Source: Algoriphagus sp.
GTDB taxonomy: Bacteria; Bacteroidota; Bacteroidia; Cytophagales; Cyclobacteriaceae
Reading direction: 5' to 3'
NCBI GenBank assembly: GCA_021298245.1
Contig: JAJTDZ010000032.1
Coordinates: forward strand, 1-44,604
Length of the DNA stretch: 44,604 bases
Shown: piece after piece, positions 15,178 through 25,135 of the stretch
Layout of the letters: every line of letters begins with the position of its first letter
Position numbering within the stretch: the stretch's first letter is position 1
The notes under the pieces: generated by a model
Told to the model about the DNA's origin: nothing
Database searches by the model: none
Seen by the model: the letters and a program-made list of their open reading frames with translations, nothing else
Translations under genes and position numbers: made by a program

Positions 15178-16863
15178 ATGAATCGTAGTCCATTAAAAAA
15201 ATACAGTTGGGAAATCAGTGATAATCCCGAGCATCCGGCAGGCATGGCCATGCTCTATGCTACGGGTATGTCAGATAAAAAGATGAAACAACCCTTTGTA
15301 GGAATTGCCAGTTGTGGCTACGAGAGCAATCCCTGCAACATGCACCTCAATGACTTTGCCGGTTTGATCAAGTCCTCTTCCCAGGAGCAAGATCTGACCG
15401 GTTTGGTTTTTAATACCATGGGAATTTCTGACGGCACTTCTATGGGGACCTTAGGGATGCGTTATTCTCTAGTATCTAGAGAAATTATTGCAGACTCTAT
15501 AGAATCCTTCATTTTAGGCCATTCTTTTGATGCTTGTGTAGCGGTAGCAGGATGCGATAAAAATATGCCAGGGGCCATCATGGGTATGCTCCGCATCAAT
15601 AGACCCAGCATCATGGTTTATGGAGGCACCATAGCTTCAGGGATTTACAAGGGGGAAAAACTCAATATCGTTTCTGCATTTGAAGCTTTTGGAAAGAAAA
15701 TTCAAGGCACCAGTTCAGATGAGGATTACCAGTGGGTCATAAGAAATGCCTGTCCTGGAGCTGGAGCTTGTGGGGGGATGTATACCGCAAATACCATGTC
15801 TTCAGCGATTGAAGCCATGGGCATGTCCTTGCCTTATTCTGCCTCCTACCCTGCTAATTCTCCCGAGAAGGCAAGAGAATGTCGGGAGGTGAATCGGTAC
15901 ATCAAAGTGCTTTTGGAAAAGGACCTCAAGCCCAAAGATATTGTGACGCGAAAAAGTATAGAAAATGCCGTTCGTGTGGTCATTGCTTTGGGAGGTAGTA
16001 CCAATGCCGTCCTTCATATTTTGGCTATTGCTCGTACCGCTGGAGTGGCATTTACCCTGCAGGATTTCAAGGAATTGAATGCCAAAACTCCTTTGCTGGG
16101 GGATTTTAAACCTTCGGGAACATTCCTGATGGAAGACTTGCATGAGCAAGGGGGTCTGCCTGCTTTCATGCGGTATTTTTTGGATAAGGGCTATCTCCAT
16201 GGAGACTGCATGACCGTCACCGGAAAGACCTTGGCCGAAAATTTAGAACAGGTACAGGCCATTGTTCCCTCTGCAGTCAATGTCATTCATCCGGTAGAAT
16301 CCCCTATAAAAGAATCGGGTCATTTGTGTATTCTCTCAGGTAACCTTGCTCCACAGGGTGCTGTAGCTAAAATTACTGGTAAAGAGGGAAGAAGATTTAC
16401 AGGTCCAGCCAAGGTATTTGATTCTGAATTGGAGGCCAACAATGCCATCCGAGACCATCAGGTCAAGGCGGGGGACGTGGTGGTCATACGAAATGTAGGA
16501 CCCAAAGGAGCTCCTGGAATGCCAGAAATGCTCAAACCTACCTCCATGATCATCGGAGCGGGACTTGGGGCAGACGTGGCCCTGATCACCGATGGAAGAT
16601 TTTCCGGAGGTACTCATGGATTTGTGGTAGGTCATGTAACACCCGAAGCTTGGTGCGGAGGTCCCATAGGTTTGCTCCGAGATGGAGATGTGATTACCAT
16701 AGATACAGACCAGCAAGCACTGGAAGTAAACGTGAGCGAGGAGGAATTTGCAAAAAGGAAGGCAAGCTGGTCTCCCAAGCCCATTGAAGGACTTCAAGGA
16801 ACGCTAAAAAAATACAATGCCTTGGTTGCTACCGCTTCGGAGGGATGTGTAACCGACAATTAA
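15178..16863 (+). CDS. ilvD: Dihydroxy-acid dehydratase
   Basis: IlvD dehydrates 2,3-dihydroxy acids to the 2-keto acids of valine and isoleucine, using an iron-sulfur cluster and Mg. The 561-residue protein has the normal length. It carries the cluster-cysteine blocks [26 protein letters not shown] and [14 protein letters not shown], plus [16 protein letters not shown] near the C terminus. The frame is open back to a GTG at 15139, but that start lies inside the terminator hairpin. The ATG at 15178 ([14 protein letters not shown]) aligns with the family and lies just past the hairpin, so it is preferred. It is the first structural gene of the operon, 7 bases before ilvB. Confidence 0.97.
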   Translation: MNRSPLKKYSWEISDNPEHPAGMAMLYATGMSDKKMKQPFVGIASCGYESNPCNMHLNDFAGLIKSSSQEQDLTGLVFNTMGISDGTSMGTLGMRYSLVSREIIADSIESFILGHSFDACVAVAGCDKNMPGAIMGMLRINRPSIMVYGGTIASGIYKGEKLNIVSAFEAFGKKIQGTSSDEDYQWVIRNACPGAGACGGMYTANTMSSAIEAMGMSLPYSASYPANSPEKARECREVNRYIKVLLEKDLKPKDIVTRKSIENAVRVVIALGGSTNAVLHILAIARTAGVAFTLQDFKELNAKTPLLGDFKPSGTFLMEDLHEQGGLPAFMRYFLDKGYLHGDCMTVTGKTLAENLEQVQAIVPSAVNVIHPVESPIKESGHLCILSGNLAPQGAVAKITGKEGRRFTGPAKVFDSELEANNAIRDHQVKAGDVVVIRNVGPKGAPGMPEMLKPTSMIIGAGLGADVALITDGRFSGGTHGFVVGHVTPEAWCGGPIGLLRDGDVITIDTDQQALEVNVSEEEFAKRKASWSPKPIEGLQGTLKKYNALVATASEGCVTDN

Positions 16864-16870
16864 ACAAGTA

Positions 16871-18562
16871 ATGGATAAGAACTTAAGAGGCGCAGATATG
16901 GTGGTTCGGTCCTTAATTGCCGAACAAGCAGACCTGATTTTTGGGTACCCTGGTGGGGCTATCATGCCCGTGTACGATGCCTTGTACGATTACCACGATC
17001 AAATCAAGCATGTCCTTACCCGCCACGAGCAAGGAGCTATACATGCGGCACAAGGCTATGCACGGGTATCGGGAAGGGTAGGCGTTTGCTTAGCCACCTC
17101 TGGCCCCGGAGCTACCAATTTGATCACTGGATTGGCCGATGCCTTGATAGATAGTACTCCCTTGGTTTGCATTACTGGCCAAGTGGCCGCCCATTTGTTG
17201 GGATCCGATGCCTTTCAGGAGACCGATATGGTCGGGATTTCTATGCCAGGGACCAAATGGAATATACAAGTAAGAAGGGTAGAAGACATCGCTCCTGCCA
17301 TTGCAAAGGGGTTTTACATTGCTCGTTCCGGTAGACCGGGTCCCGTATTGATCGATATTACTAAAAATGCCCAAGTGGATTTCGGATCCTTTCGATACGA
17401 ACCCTGTCTAGGTTTTCGATCTTATAAAACCCATCATCCTGTAGATCCTGCTTCTGTTTATGAGGCAGCTGCTTTGATAAATAAGGCAGAAAGGCCTTAT
17501 CTTCTTTTTGGACAAGGGGTAATTTTGGCACAGGCAGAAACAGCACTCAAACAGTTTTTGGACAAATCTGGCATACCTGCTGCCTCCACCCTATTGGGTT
17601 CTGGAGCTTTGTCGCAAGATCATCCTAATTTTGTGGGCAAACTGGGCATGCACGGCAACTATGCTCCAAATCTGCTCACCAACCAGTGTGACGTATTGAT
17701 CGCCGTGGGGATGCGCTTTGACGATAGGGTCACAGGAGATTTGTCAAGGTATGCCAAACAAGCCAAGGTGATACATCTGGAACTCGATCCTTCCGAAATC
17801 AACAAAAATGTAAAGGCTACCGTGGCCATCCAAGGGGATTGTAAAGAAAGTTTGACGCTGCTCTCAGAAGCCATTTCTCCCAAAAAACACGATACATGGA
17901 TGGCTAATTTCCGATCTCTGGAAAAGCAAGAAAAGGAAGCTGTAGTAAACCTTGACCTGACCCCCACCAAACCGGGGCTGACCATGGGAGAAGTAATCCA
18001 TCACATCAATAAATACAAGGCGGATGACGCCGTGTTGGTGACCGATGTGGGACAACACCAAATGATAGCCTGGAGGTACTTCAATTACAAAAAACCCAGA
18101 ACCCAAATTACCTCAGGGGGACTTGGGACCATGGGGTTTGCATTGCCTGCAGCTTTGGGAGCCCAATTGCACGACTATTCCCGTCAGGTCATCTGTGTGG
18201 TAGGAGATGGGGGCATTCAAATGACCATTCAAGAATTGGGTACCATCATGCAAACCAAGGCTCCGGTAAAAATTGTGTTGTTGAATAACAATTACTTGGG
18301 CATGGTTCGTCAATGGCAGCAAATGTTTTTTGACAAACGCTATTCATTTACCGAACTAGATAATCCAGATTTTATCAAGCTCTCTGAAGCCTACGGAATC
18401 AAGGCTCAAAAAGTATCTGAAAGATCCGATTTGAAAGAAGCTGTAGAAGATATGCTTATTTACGATGGCCCCTTCTTCCTAGAAGTTGTGGTGGAGAAAG
18501 AGGACAATGTCTTCCCCATGATTGCTACGGGATCTTCCGTGGAAGAAGTTAGACTGCGTTAA
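16871..18562 (+). CDS. ilvB: Acetolactate synthase, large (catalytic) subunit
   Basis: The enzyme condenses two pyruvates to acetolactate, or pyruvate with 2-ketobutyrate, using thiamine diphosphate, FAD and Mg. The 563-residue protein shows the catalytic glutamate in TRHEQGAIHAAQGYAR, the FAD region RFDDRVTGDLSRYAKQA, and the TPP/Mg motif GDGGIQMTIQE…NNNYLGMVRQWQ near residues 440-480. The length is typical of bacterial IlvB/IlvI. It is followed 9 bases later by the regulatory subunit, so an IlvBN holoenzyme is expected. It shares the attenuated ilvD transcript. Confidence 0.97.
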   Translation: MDKNLRGADMVVRSLIAEQADLIFGYPGGAIMPVYDALYDYHDQIKHVLTRHEQGAIHAAQGYARVSGRVGVCLATSGPGATNLITGLADALIDSTPLVCITGQVAAHLLGSDAFQETDMVGISMPGTKWNIQVRRVEDIAPAIAKGFYIARSGRPGPVLIDITKNAQVDFGSFRYEPCLGFRSYKTHHPVDPASVYEAAALINKAERPYLLFGQGVILAQAETALKQFLDKSGIPAASTLLGSGALSQDHPNFVGKLGMHGNYAPNLLTNQCDVLIAVGMRFDDRVTGDLSRYAKQAKVIHLELDPSEINKNVKATVAIQGDCKESLTLLSEAISPKKHDTWMANFRSLEKQEKEAVVNLDLTPTKPGLTMGEVIHHINKYKADDAVLVTDVGQHQMIAWRYFNYKKPRTQITSGGLGTMGFALPAALGAQLHDYSRQVICVVGDGGIQMTIQELGTIMQTKAPVKIVLLNNNYLGMVRQWQQMFFDKRYSFTELDNPDFIKLSEAYGIKAQKVSERSDLKEAVEDMLIYDGPFFLEVVVEKEDNVFPMIATGSSVEEVRLR

Positions 18563-18571
18563 TCCAAACCT

Positions 18572-19072
18572 ATGAAACGATATACGATTTTTGTCATTAC
18601 GGAGAATTTTATCGGCATACTCAATAGAATCACCATCATTTTTACCCGAAGGGGAATCAATATTGATGCCCTCACAGCCTCTGAGAGTAGGGTGCCGGGA
18701 GTTCACCGTATTACCATAGAAGTGACAGTCAACGAAGAAACTGTAATTCAACTGGTCAATCAAATTGAAAAAGTCATTGACGTGATCAAGGCATTTTATC
18801 ATGAAGATACGGGTGTAGTTTATCAAGAATTGGCCTTGTACAAGCTTCCAGTCTCTAGACTGGATGGAGGCTTAGAAAAAATCATTAGAGACCACCATGC
18901 AAAAATTATAGCTGCAGAACCAGATTTTGTGGTCTTGGAACTCACTGGTCACAAAGAAAAAACTCGGGAGCTTTTGGAAATTTTGAAAGGCTACGGAATC
19001 TTAGAATTTGCCCGGTCTGGTAGAGTTGCCGTAGCCAAACGCATGCTTACCATTGACTCATTTGTCAATTGA
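18572..19072 (+). CDS. ilvN: Acetolactate synthase, small (regulatory) subunit
   Basis: The 166-residue protein begins with an ACT domain (YTIFVITENFIGILNRITIIFTRRGINIDALT) that binds valine for feedback inhibition in this family. It ends with the ALS small-subunit C-terminal domain. The length matches IlvH/IlvN proteins of about 160-170 residues. It sits directly after ilvB and 37 bases before ilvC. Whether this variant is valine-sensitive cannot be told from the sequence alone. Confidence 0.95.
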   Translation: MKRYTIFVITENFIGILNRITIIFTRRGINIDALTASESRVPGVHRITIEVTVNEETVIQLVNQIEKVIDVIKAFYHEDTGVVYQELALYKLPVSRLDGGLEKIIRDHHAKIIAAEPDFVVLELTGHKEKTRELLEILKGYGILEFARSGRVAVAKRMLTIDSFVN

Positions 19073-19109
19073 CATCCTATTTAGTTAACTAGAAATTAAT
19101 CCCCAACCT

Positions 19110-20153
19110 ATGAAATTAAAATTTGGAAACGTAGAAGAAAACGTGGTGACCAGAGAAGAATTCCCTTTAGAAAAAGCCAGGGAGGTTCTCCAAAACGAAG
19201 TGATTGCAGTCATTGGATATGGCGTGCAAGGTCCAGGTCAAGCCCTAAATCTGAAAGACAATGGATTTAACGTCATCGTTGGTCAACGAAAAGGTTCCAA
19301 AACTTGGGACAAGGCAGTTTCCGACGGATGGGTGCCTGGCAAAACCCTTTTTGAAATCGAAGAAGCCTGTTCCCGTGGAACTATCCTCCAATTTTTGCTT
19401 TCTGATGCAGGACAAATTGCCCTTTGGCCTACTTTGAAAAAATACTTAAGTCCAGGAAAAGCTTTGTATTTCTCTCATGGATTTGGCATTACCTACAAGG
19501 AGAAAACAGGAATTATCCCCCCAGCAGAGGTGGATGTCATTTTGGTGGCTCCTAAGGGCTCGGGTACTTCCTTGAGAAGAATGTTTGTAGAAGGCAGAGG
19601 CTTAAATTCCTCCTATGCCATCTATCAAGATGCTACAGGAAAGGCCAAGGACCGCGTGATTGCCTTGGGTATTGGGGTAGGTTCCGGATATTTATTTGAA
19701 ACCGATTTTTACCGTGAGGTAACTTCTGACCTAACTGGAGAACGTGGCACCTTGATGGGGGCCATTCAGGGTATTTTTGCTGCCCAATACGAAGTGCTTC
19801 GCGCAAATGGGCACACCCCTTCCGAAGCTTTCAATGAAACGGTAGAAGAACTCACCCAATCCTTGATGCCCTTGGTTGCAGAAAATGGAATGGACTGGAT
19901 GTATGCCAATTGCTCTACCACCGCACAGCGAGGTGCTTTGGATTGGTGGAAGCCATTTCGAGATGCCACCAAACCAGTCTTTGAAGCCTTGTACCAGTCC
20001 GTAAAATCAGGGGTAGAGGCTCAAAAATCTATTGATTCCAACTCCAAGGCAGATTACAGGGAAAAATTAGAAGCAGAATTAGCCCAATTGAGGGAGTCGG
20101 AAATGTGGCAGGCAGGAGCCGTGGTGCGCAAGTTGAGACCAGAAAATAATTAA
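19110..20153 (+). CDS. ilvC: Ketol-acid reductoisomerase
   Basis: IlvC isomerises and reduces acetolactate or acetohydroxybutyrate with NAD(P)H and Mg. The 347-residue protein has the Rossmann motif VIGYGVQGPGQALNLKDNG (about residues 34-52) and the cofactor-specificity loop GQRKGSKTWDKA. It also has the acid-rich metal region (SDLTGERGTLMG) and the conserved ETVEELTQSLMPL helix. The loop holds Arg, Lys and Ser, which fits NADPH preference. It is of the shorter class I size with a slightly longer N-terminal part. It lies between ilvN and leuA, the join between the common valine path and the leucine branch. Confidence 0.96.
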   Translation: MKLKFGNVEENVVTREEFPLEKAREVLQNEVIAVIGYGVQGPGQALNLKDNGFNVIVGQRKGSKTWDKAVSDGWVPGKTLFEIEEACSRGTILQFLLSDAGQIALWPTLKKYLSPGKALYFSHGFGITYKEKTGIIPPAEVDVILVAPKGSGTSLRRMFVEGRGLNSSYAIYQDATGKAKDRVIALGIGVGSGYLFETDFYREVTSDLTGERGTLMGAIQGIFAAQYEVLRANGHTPSEAFNETVEELTQSLMPLVAENGMDWMYANCSTTAQRGALDWWKPFRDATKPVFEALYQSVKSGVEAQKSIDSNSKADYREKLEAELAQLRESEMWQAGAVVRKLRPENN

Positions 20154-20174
20154 CCTTACTAATCCTAGAAGGAC

Positions 20175-21683
20175 ATGAGTGAAAAGCTATGGATATTTGA
20201 TACTACCCTTAGAGATGGGGAACAAGTGCCTGGGTGCCAGCTAAACTTTGAAGAGAAAATCAGAGTTGCCAAAGCCCTGGAGGAATTGGGTGTAGACATC
20301 ATTGAAGCTGGATTTCCCATTTCGAGTCCTGGAGATTTCAAATCTGTAGAAGAAATTTCCAAAGCGGTATCTGAGCCGATTATTTGCGCTCTTTCAAGAG
20401 CAGTCGAGAAAGATATAGAAGTGGCTGCTGCGGCCTTGCACTACGCAAAAAAAGGCCGAATACACACCGGAATTGGAGTTTCTCCCTACCATATACAATT
20501 TAAATTGCGTTCTACCCCCGAGGATATCATACAGCGGGGAGTCGCTGCCGTGAAGTTTGCAAAAAAGTTTGTGGAGGACGTGGAGTTTTATGCCGAAGAT
20601 GCTGGCCGTGCTGAGCCTGATTTTCTCTGTAAGATCATAGAGGAAGTGATCAAAGCAGGGGCGACGGTGGTCAATATTCCAGATACTACAGGCTATTGCT
20701 TGCCTGAGCAATACGGGGCCATTATCTCTAATCTAAAAAATAGAGTACCTAACATTGACCGCGCCATTATTGCTACCCATTGCCACAATGACCTAGGCAT
20801 GGCCACGGCTAATACCGTAGCTGGGGTGCAACACGGTGCAAGACAAGTAGAAGTGACGGTCAATGGCATAGGAGAACGGGCAGGCAATACTTCCATGGAA
20901 GAGGTGGTCATGGCCATCAAGTGCCATGCCTCGATTCCTGTACACACCCAAATAGTTACTCCTAAAATTTACCAAACCAGTAGATTGGTTTCTAAGTTGA
21001 TGAACATGCCTGTTCAACCCAACAAAGCAATCGTGGGTAGAAATGCCTTTGCGCATTCTTCAGGAATCCATCAGGATGGGGTGCTCAAGCACAGAGAAAA
21101 TTACGAAATCATAGATCCGAAAGAGGTTGGGGTAGAAGAGTCGACCATTGTACTTACCGCCCGATCCGGAAGAGCTGCCCTGAAGCACCATTTGGATGCT
21201 TTAGGAGTGGTATTAGAAGGAGAAGAATTACGAGAAGTGTATGAAGCCTTTCTCCTTTTGGCCGATAAAAAGAGAGATATCGGAAGAAAAGATTTACTGG
21301 AACTTGTTGGCAAATACATGGATGAGTCCAACTTTATAGAACTCGAACACGTAAGCTATTCTTCCCAAGGTAGCCTCCAAGCCAGCGTTCAACTTAAAAT
21401 TGGAAATACCACTCATCAAGCTACTGCTACAGGAGTAGGACCGGTAGATGCGGTGCTGAAGGCCATTGAATCCCTGGTAAAACCTCAAGTAGATATGGAG
21501 GAGTTTTTGATTCAAGCCATGACCCAAGGTAGCGATGATGTAGCCAAGGTACATATGCGACTGATCAAATCTGAAAAACCTTACTACGGATTTGCTTCAA
21601 ATCAAGACATTGTCTTGGCTTCAGCACAGGCCTTTGTAGATGCCCTCAACAAAATTCCAGTCAAAGAATACGTGACTGCTTAA
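20175..21683 (+). CDS. leuA: 2-isopropylmalate synthase
   Basis: LeuA condenses acetyl-CoA with 2-ketoisovalerate, the first leucine-specific step. The 502-residue protein opens with [21 protein letters not shown]. It has the metal-binding [12 protein letters not shown] motif, the [14 protein letters not shown] block, and a C-terminal regulatory (LeuA dimer) domain (about residues 380-500) that normally binds leucine. Its catalytic loop and length match bona fide LeuA. A second, divergent member of the same family lies downstream at 23588, so the two probably differ in substrate. It is followed by leuC after 2 bases. Confidence 0.95.
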   Translation: MSEKLWIFDTTLRDGEQVPGCQLNFEEKIRVAKALEELGVDIIEAGFPISSPGDFKSVEEISKAVSEPIICALSRAVEKDIEVAAAALHYAKKGRIHTGIGVSPYHIQFKLRSTPEDIIQRGVAAVKFAKKFVEDVEFYAEDAGRAEPDFLCKIIEEVIKAGATVVNIPDTTGYCLPEQYGAIISNLKNRVPNIDRAIIATHCHNDLGMATANTVAGVQHGARQVEVTVNGIGERAGNTSMEEVVMAIKCHASIPVHTQIVTPKIYQTSRLVSKLMNMPVQPNKAIVGRNAFAHSSGIHQDGVLKHRENYEIIDPKEVGVEESTIVLTARSGRAALKHHLDALGVVLEGEELREVYEAFLLLADKKRDIGRKDLLELVGKYMDESNFIELEHVSYSSQGSLQASVQLKIGNTTHQATATGVGPVDAVLKAIESLVKPQVDMEEFLIQAMTQGSDDVAKVHMRLIKSEKPYYGFASNQDIVLASAQAFVDALNKIPVKEYVTA

Positions 21684-21685
21684 TT

Positions 21686-23092
21686 ATGGAAAAGAAAACA
21701 TTATTTGATAAGATTTGGGATGCACATGTGGTCAAATCGGTACCTGAAGGTCCAGATGTATTTTTTATTGACAAGCATTTCATTCATGAAGTGACTTCTC
21801 CTGTGGCCTTCCTAAACCTGGAAAAAAGAGGGATAGGGGTCAGGTATCCTCACCGAACCATCGCCACTCCAGATCATAATGTGCCTACAGTAGACCAAGA
21901 TCAAACCATCAAAGACAAACTTTCTCGCATGCAAGTGGAGAAGTTGCGGGAGAATTGTGCGAAGTACGGCATTGAACTTCATGATCTGGGTTCTGCACAC
22001 CATGGAATCGTCCATGTCATCGGACCCGAACTGGGGGTGACTCAGCCAGGCATGACCATAGTTTGTGGCGACTCCCATACTTCTACCCATGGGGCTTTTG
22101 GAGCCATTGCTTTCGGTATTGGTACTTCAGAAGTAGAAATGGTTTTGGCTACGCAATGCATCATGCAATCCAAACCCAAGAAAATGAGGATTTCGGTAGA
22201 AGGGAAATTGGGTGCTGGAGTAACCTCCAAAGACATTATTCTATATATCATCTCCAAAATCTCTGCTGCCGGAGCTACGGGATACTTTGTGGAATACGCA
22301 GGATCTGCTATCCAAAGTTTGTCCATGGAAGCCCGCATGACCGTCTGCAACATGTCCATAGAGATGGGAGCTCGTGGGGGCTTGATTGCTCCTGACGAAA
22401 CTACTTTCGCTTACCTCAAAGGAAAAACCTATGCTCCTTCCGGAGAGGAGTGGACCAAGGCCCTAGCCTATTGGCGTACCTTGAAGACCGATGAGGGAGC
22501 AAGTTTTGACGAAGAGTTGCAATTTGATGCCAAGGACATAGAACCTATGATTACTTACGGAACCAATCCTGGCATGGGGATCAAGGTCAATGCAAGCATT
22601 CCTACCGCCGAAGGAATGGAAGGATCCAATAAGTCCTCCTACCTCAAATCTTTGGAGTATATGGGATTTTCTCCAGGCGAAGCCATCCTTGGTAAAGCGG
22701 TAGACTATGTCTTTGTGGGCTCTTGTACCAATGGACGAATCGAAGACATTCGATCGGTAGCCCAAATGGTCAAGGGCAAGAAAAAAGCCAGCAACATTAC
22801 GGCTTGGATCGTACCTGGATCAAGGGAAGTAGAAAAGCAAGCCCACGCGGAAGGCTTGGTTGCTATCTTAGAAGAAGCTGGATTTGAGTTGAGACAGCCG
22901 GGCTGCTCTGCCTGCTTGGCCATGAATGACGATAAGATCCCGGCTGGTAAATACGCCGTTTCTACTTCCAATAGGAATTTCGAAGGTCGCCAAGGGCCTG
23001 GAGCAAGAACCATGCTTGCCTCACCTTTGACGGTGGCAGCAGTTGCCATCACTGGGCGCATCACCGATCCACGGGAAGTATTTGGAAATTGA
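21686..23092 (+). CDS. leuC: 3-isopropylmalate dehydratase, large subunit
   Basis: LeuC and LeuD together isomerise 2- to 3-isopropylmalate with a [4Fe-4S] cluster. The 468-residue LeuC has the substrate/metal block [20 protein letters not shown]. Its cluster cysteines lie in [13 protein letters not shown] (one) and [14 protein letters not shown] (two), so it looks complete and active. The partner leuD directly downstream is badly truncated, which leaves this subunit without its swivel-domain partner unless leuD exists elsewhere. After the stop there is a 92-base gap with a palindromic repeat, the longest gap inside the operon. Confidence 0.97.
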   Translation: MEKKTLFDKIWDAHVVKSVPEGPDVFFIDKHFIHEVTSPVAFLNLEKRGIGVRYPHRTIATPDHNVPTVDQDQTIKDKLSRMQVEKLRENCAKYGIELHDLGSAHHGIVHVIGPELGVTQPGMTIVCGDSHTSTHGAFGAIAFGIGTSEVEMVLATQCIMQSKPKKMRISVEGKLGAGVTSKDIILYIISKISAAGATGYFVEYAGSAIQSLSMEARMTVCNMSIEMGARGGLIAPDETTFAYLKGKTYAPSGEEWTKALAYWRTLKTDEGASFDEELQFDAKDIEPMITYGTNPGMGIKVNASIPTAEGMEGSNKSSYLKSLEYMGFSPGEAILGKAVDYVFVGSCTNGRIEDIRSVAQMVKGKKKASNITAWIVPGSREVEKQAHAEGLVAILEEAGFELRQPGCSACLAMNDDKIPAGKYAVSTSNRNFEGRQGPGARTMLASPLTVAAVAITGRITDPREVFGN

Positions 23093-23097
23093 AAATA

Positions 23098-23116
23098 CCT
23101 GCCTGCGGCAGGCAGG
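23098..23116. repeat. Dispersed palindrome, copy 1
   Basis: CCTGCCTGCGGCAGGCAGG has 9-bp arms around one base. It lies 6 bases after the leuC stop, between leuC and leuD. A near-identical copy (one substitution) is at 32723-32741. It could fold as an RNA hairpin within the operon transcript and alter expression of the genes after it. Confidence 0.8.
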
Positions 23117-23184
23117 CGTAATTTATGGAATGCAGGGAAAAGACCACCCGAAGTCCTATTTGACCACCTTTGAACGAACAACAA

Positions 23185-23576
23185 ATGGCTTACGATAAAT
23201 TTACCCAGGTAAAAATTTTGGATGCGGTTCCAGTAGAGAGCATGCCGTATGGGCAATCTATGACTATGGGTTCCGTTGTGTGGTTTCCAGTTTTTTTGCA
23301 GATATATTCAAAAACAACTGCCTCAATATAGGGGTGCTCCCGGTCACCGTGTCGGCCTCTTTTGCGGATCGTATCCTGAGCGAAGTAGCAAAGCATCCCG
23401 ATACCGAATTGGAAATAGATCTTCAAAACCAGCGCATTACGCTTTTGTCGACCGGAGATGGAGAAACATTTGACATCAATGCCTACAAAAAAGGCAACAT
23501 GCAACATGGCTTTGATGACATCGATTACTTGCTCAACATGGCCTCAGCCATTGATACTTTCGCAGCATCGAGGTAA
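23185..23576 (+). pseudogene. leuD: Remnant of leuD (3-isopropylmalate dehydratase, small subunit)
   Basis: The ATG at 23185 begins MAYDKFT, a proper LeuD start. From about 23208 the match moves to another frame reading GKNFGCGSSREHAVWAIYDY, then FFADIFKNNCLNIGVLP and, at the end, GFDDIDYLLN, the LeuD middle and C terminus. The stretch that normally lies between these (the ENVDTDQIIPARFLK region and about 60-70 further residues) is absent and the frames do not match. A short GTG-started frame (23280-23576, 98 codons) remains open but lacks the GCGSSREH motif. The family is usually about 200 residues; about 130 codons are left. As given the gene cannot make LeuD. Confidence 0.9.
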
Positions 23577-23587
23577 TGTAGTTTGTC

Positions 23588-25117
23588 ATGGGGGCAAGGA
23601 AAATAGAACTGATGGACACCACCCTAAGGGATGGGGAACAAACCTCTGGGGTTTCCTTTTTGCCATCAGAAAAGCTTCAAATTGCCAAAGCTTTGTTGGA
23701 AGAGCTCAAGGTAGACCGCATAGAAGTAGCCTCTGCAAGGGTATCCGAGGGGGAATTGGAAGGAGCGCAACGAATTACCCAATGGGCAGCGCAAAAAGGG
23801 CTCTTGGACAAGGTAGAGGTTTTAGGCTTTGTAGATACTCCAGTTTCTGTGCATTGGATCTTAGAGGCAGGAGCTAAAGTGCTCAACCTGCTGACCAAAG
23901 GTTCACTCAATCACCTGCAGCACCAGTTGAAGAAGACTCCAGCGCAACACTTTTCTGAAATCGAGACCTGTATTTCCTATGCCGTAGATAAAGGGCTCGA
24001 GATCAATGTATACCTGGAGGATTGGTCCAACGGCATGAAGCACTCCCCGGAATATACCAAAAGTATCATTGAATTTCTTTCCCGGCAGCCCATACGGCGC
24101 ATCATGCTTCCAGATACTTTGGGCATCCTATCACCCAAAGAAGTTAGGGAATATCTCCATCAGTTTCTTTCAGCATATCCTCAAATCCACTTTGATTTTC
24201 ATGCGCACAATGACTACGACCTGTCGGTAGCCAATGTACTGGAAGCCCTTCAAGTAGGAGTCTCGGGTATCCATACCACAATCAATGGTCTTGGAGAACG
24301 GGCTGGAAATGCTCCCTTGGAATCGGTAATAGCGGTAATCAAAGATTTCACTGATTTGGAAGTAGGTATTCAAGAACAAAAAATCTATAGGGTATCCAAA
24401 TTGGTGGAACAAATCTCCGGTCAATACATTCCAGCCAATAAGCCCGTAGTAGGAGAAAATGTGTTTACTCAAACAGCAGGGATTCATGCCGATGGGGATA
24501 ATAAAAAGAATCTTTACTTCAGTGATTTGCTGCCAGAGCGATTTGGAAGGCAGCGGAGATATGCCCTAGGCAAAACTTCTGGCAAAGCCAATATTGTAAA
24601 AAACTTAGAAAGCCTGGGCATTTCCCTAGAGCCCGAAGAATTAGCAAAAGTGACCCAAAGGATCATAGCACTGGGAGATAAAAAAGAGCGGGTAACTACC
24701 GAAGATTTGCCCTACATCATTTCCGATGTTTTGCAACACGATGCCATTGCCAAACTCATCAGTATAGAAGATTACCAGATGACCCAAGCCAAAGGCTTGC
24801 GCCCAAGCATGCACCTTCGTCTCCAAGTGAATGGAAAAGGTTATGACGCAACCGGTACTGGGGATGGACAATACGATGCATTTATGAATGCAGTTGCCAA
24901 CATCTATTCCTCCCTTCACCGAGAACTTCCTAAATTGGTTAATTATCATGTTACCATCCCTCCAGGAGGAAAAACAGATGCCTTGGTAGAGACTGTCATT
25001 ACTTGGGAGCATGGAAAACTTTTCAAAACCAAAGGACTTGATCCTGACCAAACTGTAGCTGCCATGATGGCTACTGAGAAAATGTTGAATATATTAGAAA
25101 CTTTACCTTCTGTCTAA
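23588..25117 (+). CDS. Second LeuA-family synthase, candidate (R)-citramalate synthase
   Basis: The 509-residue protein belongs to the HMG-CoA lyase-like/LeuA family. It has [16 protein letters not shown] at the start, the metal-binding DFHAHNDYDLSVAN, INGLGERAGNAPLE, and a C-terminal regulatory dimer domain (about residues 385-505). It is clearly different from the neighbouring leuA. In Bacteroidota this type is often annotated only as an isopropylmalate synthase regulatory-domain protein. A role as citramalate synthase (pyruvate plus acetyl-CoA, giving a threonine-independent route to 2-ketobutyrate and isoleucine through LeuCD and LeuB) would fit its place between leuD and leuB. Function is inference; a second isopropylmalate synthase is the alternative. 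Confidence 0.85.
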   Translation: MGARKIELMDTTLRDGEQTSGVSFLPSEKLQIAKALLEELKVDRIEVASARVSEGELEGAQRITQWAAQKGLLDKVEVLGFVDTPVSVHWILEAGAKVLNLLTKGSLNHLQHQLKKTPAQHFSEIETCISYAVDKGLEINVYLEDWSNGMKHSPEYTKSIIEFLSRQPIRRIMLPDTLGILSPKEVREYLHQFLSAYPQIHFDFHAHNDYDLSVANVLEALQVGVSGIHTTINGLGERAGNAPLESVIAVIKDFTDLEVGIQEQKIYRVSKLVEQISGQYIPANKPVVGENVFTQTAGIHADGDNKKNLYFSDLLPERFGRQRRYALGKTSGKANIVKNLESLGISLEPEELAKVTQRIIALGDKKERVTTEDLPYIISDVLQHDAIAKLISIEDYQMTQAKGLRPSMHLRLQVNGKGYDATGTGDGQYDAFMNAVANIYSSLHRELPKLVNYHVTIPPGGKTDALVETVITWEHGKLFKTKGLDPDQTVAAMMATEKMLNILETLPSV

Positions 25118-25135
25118 ACAAAGTCTTTCAAGCTC

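Noticed and set aside
23280-23576. A functional short LeuD from the GTG at 23280
   Set aside because: It would lack the GCGSSREH substrate motif and the whole first half of the swivel domain, so activity is very unlikely.
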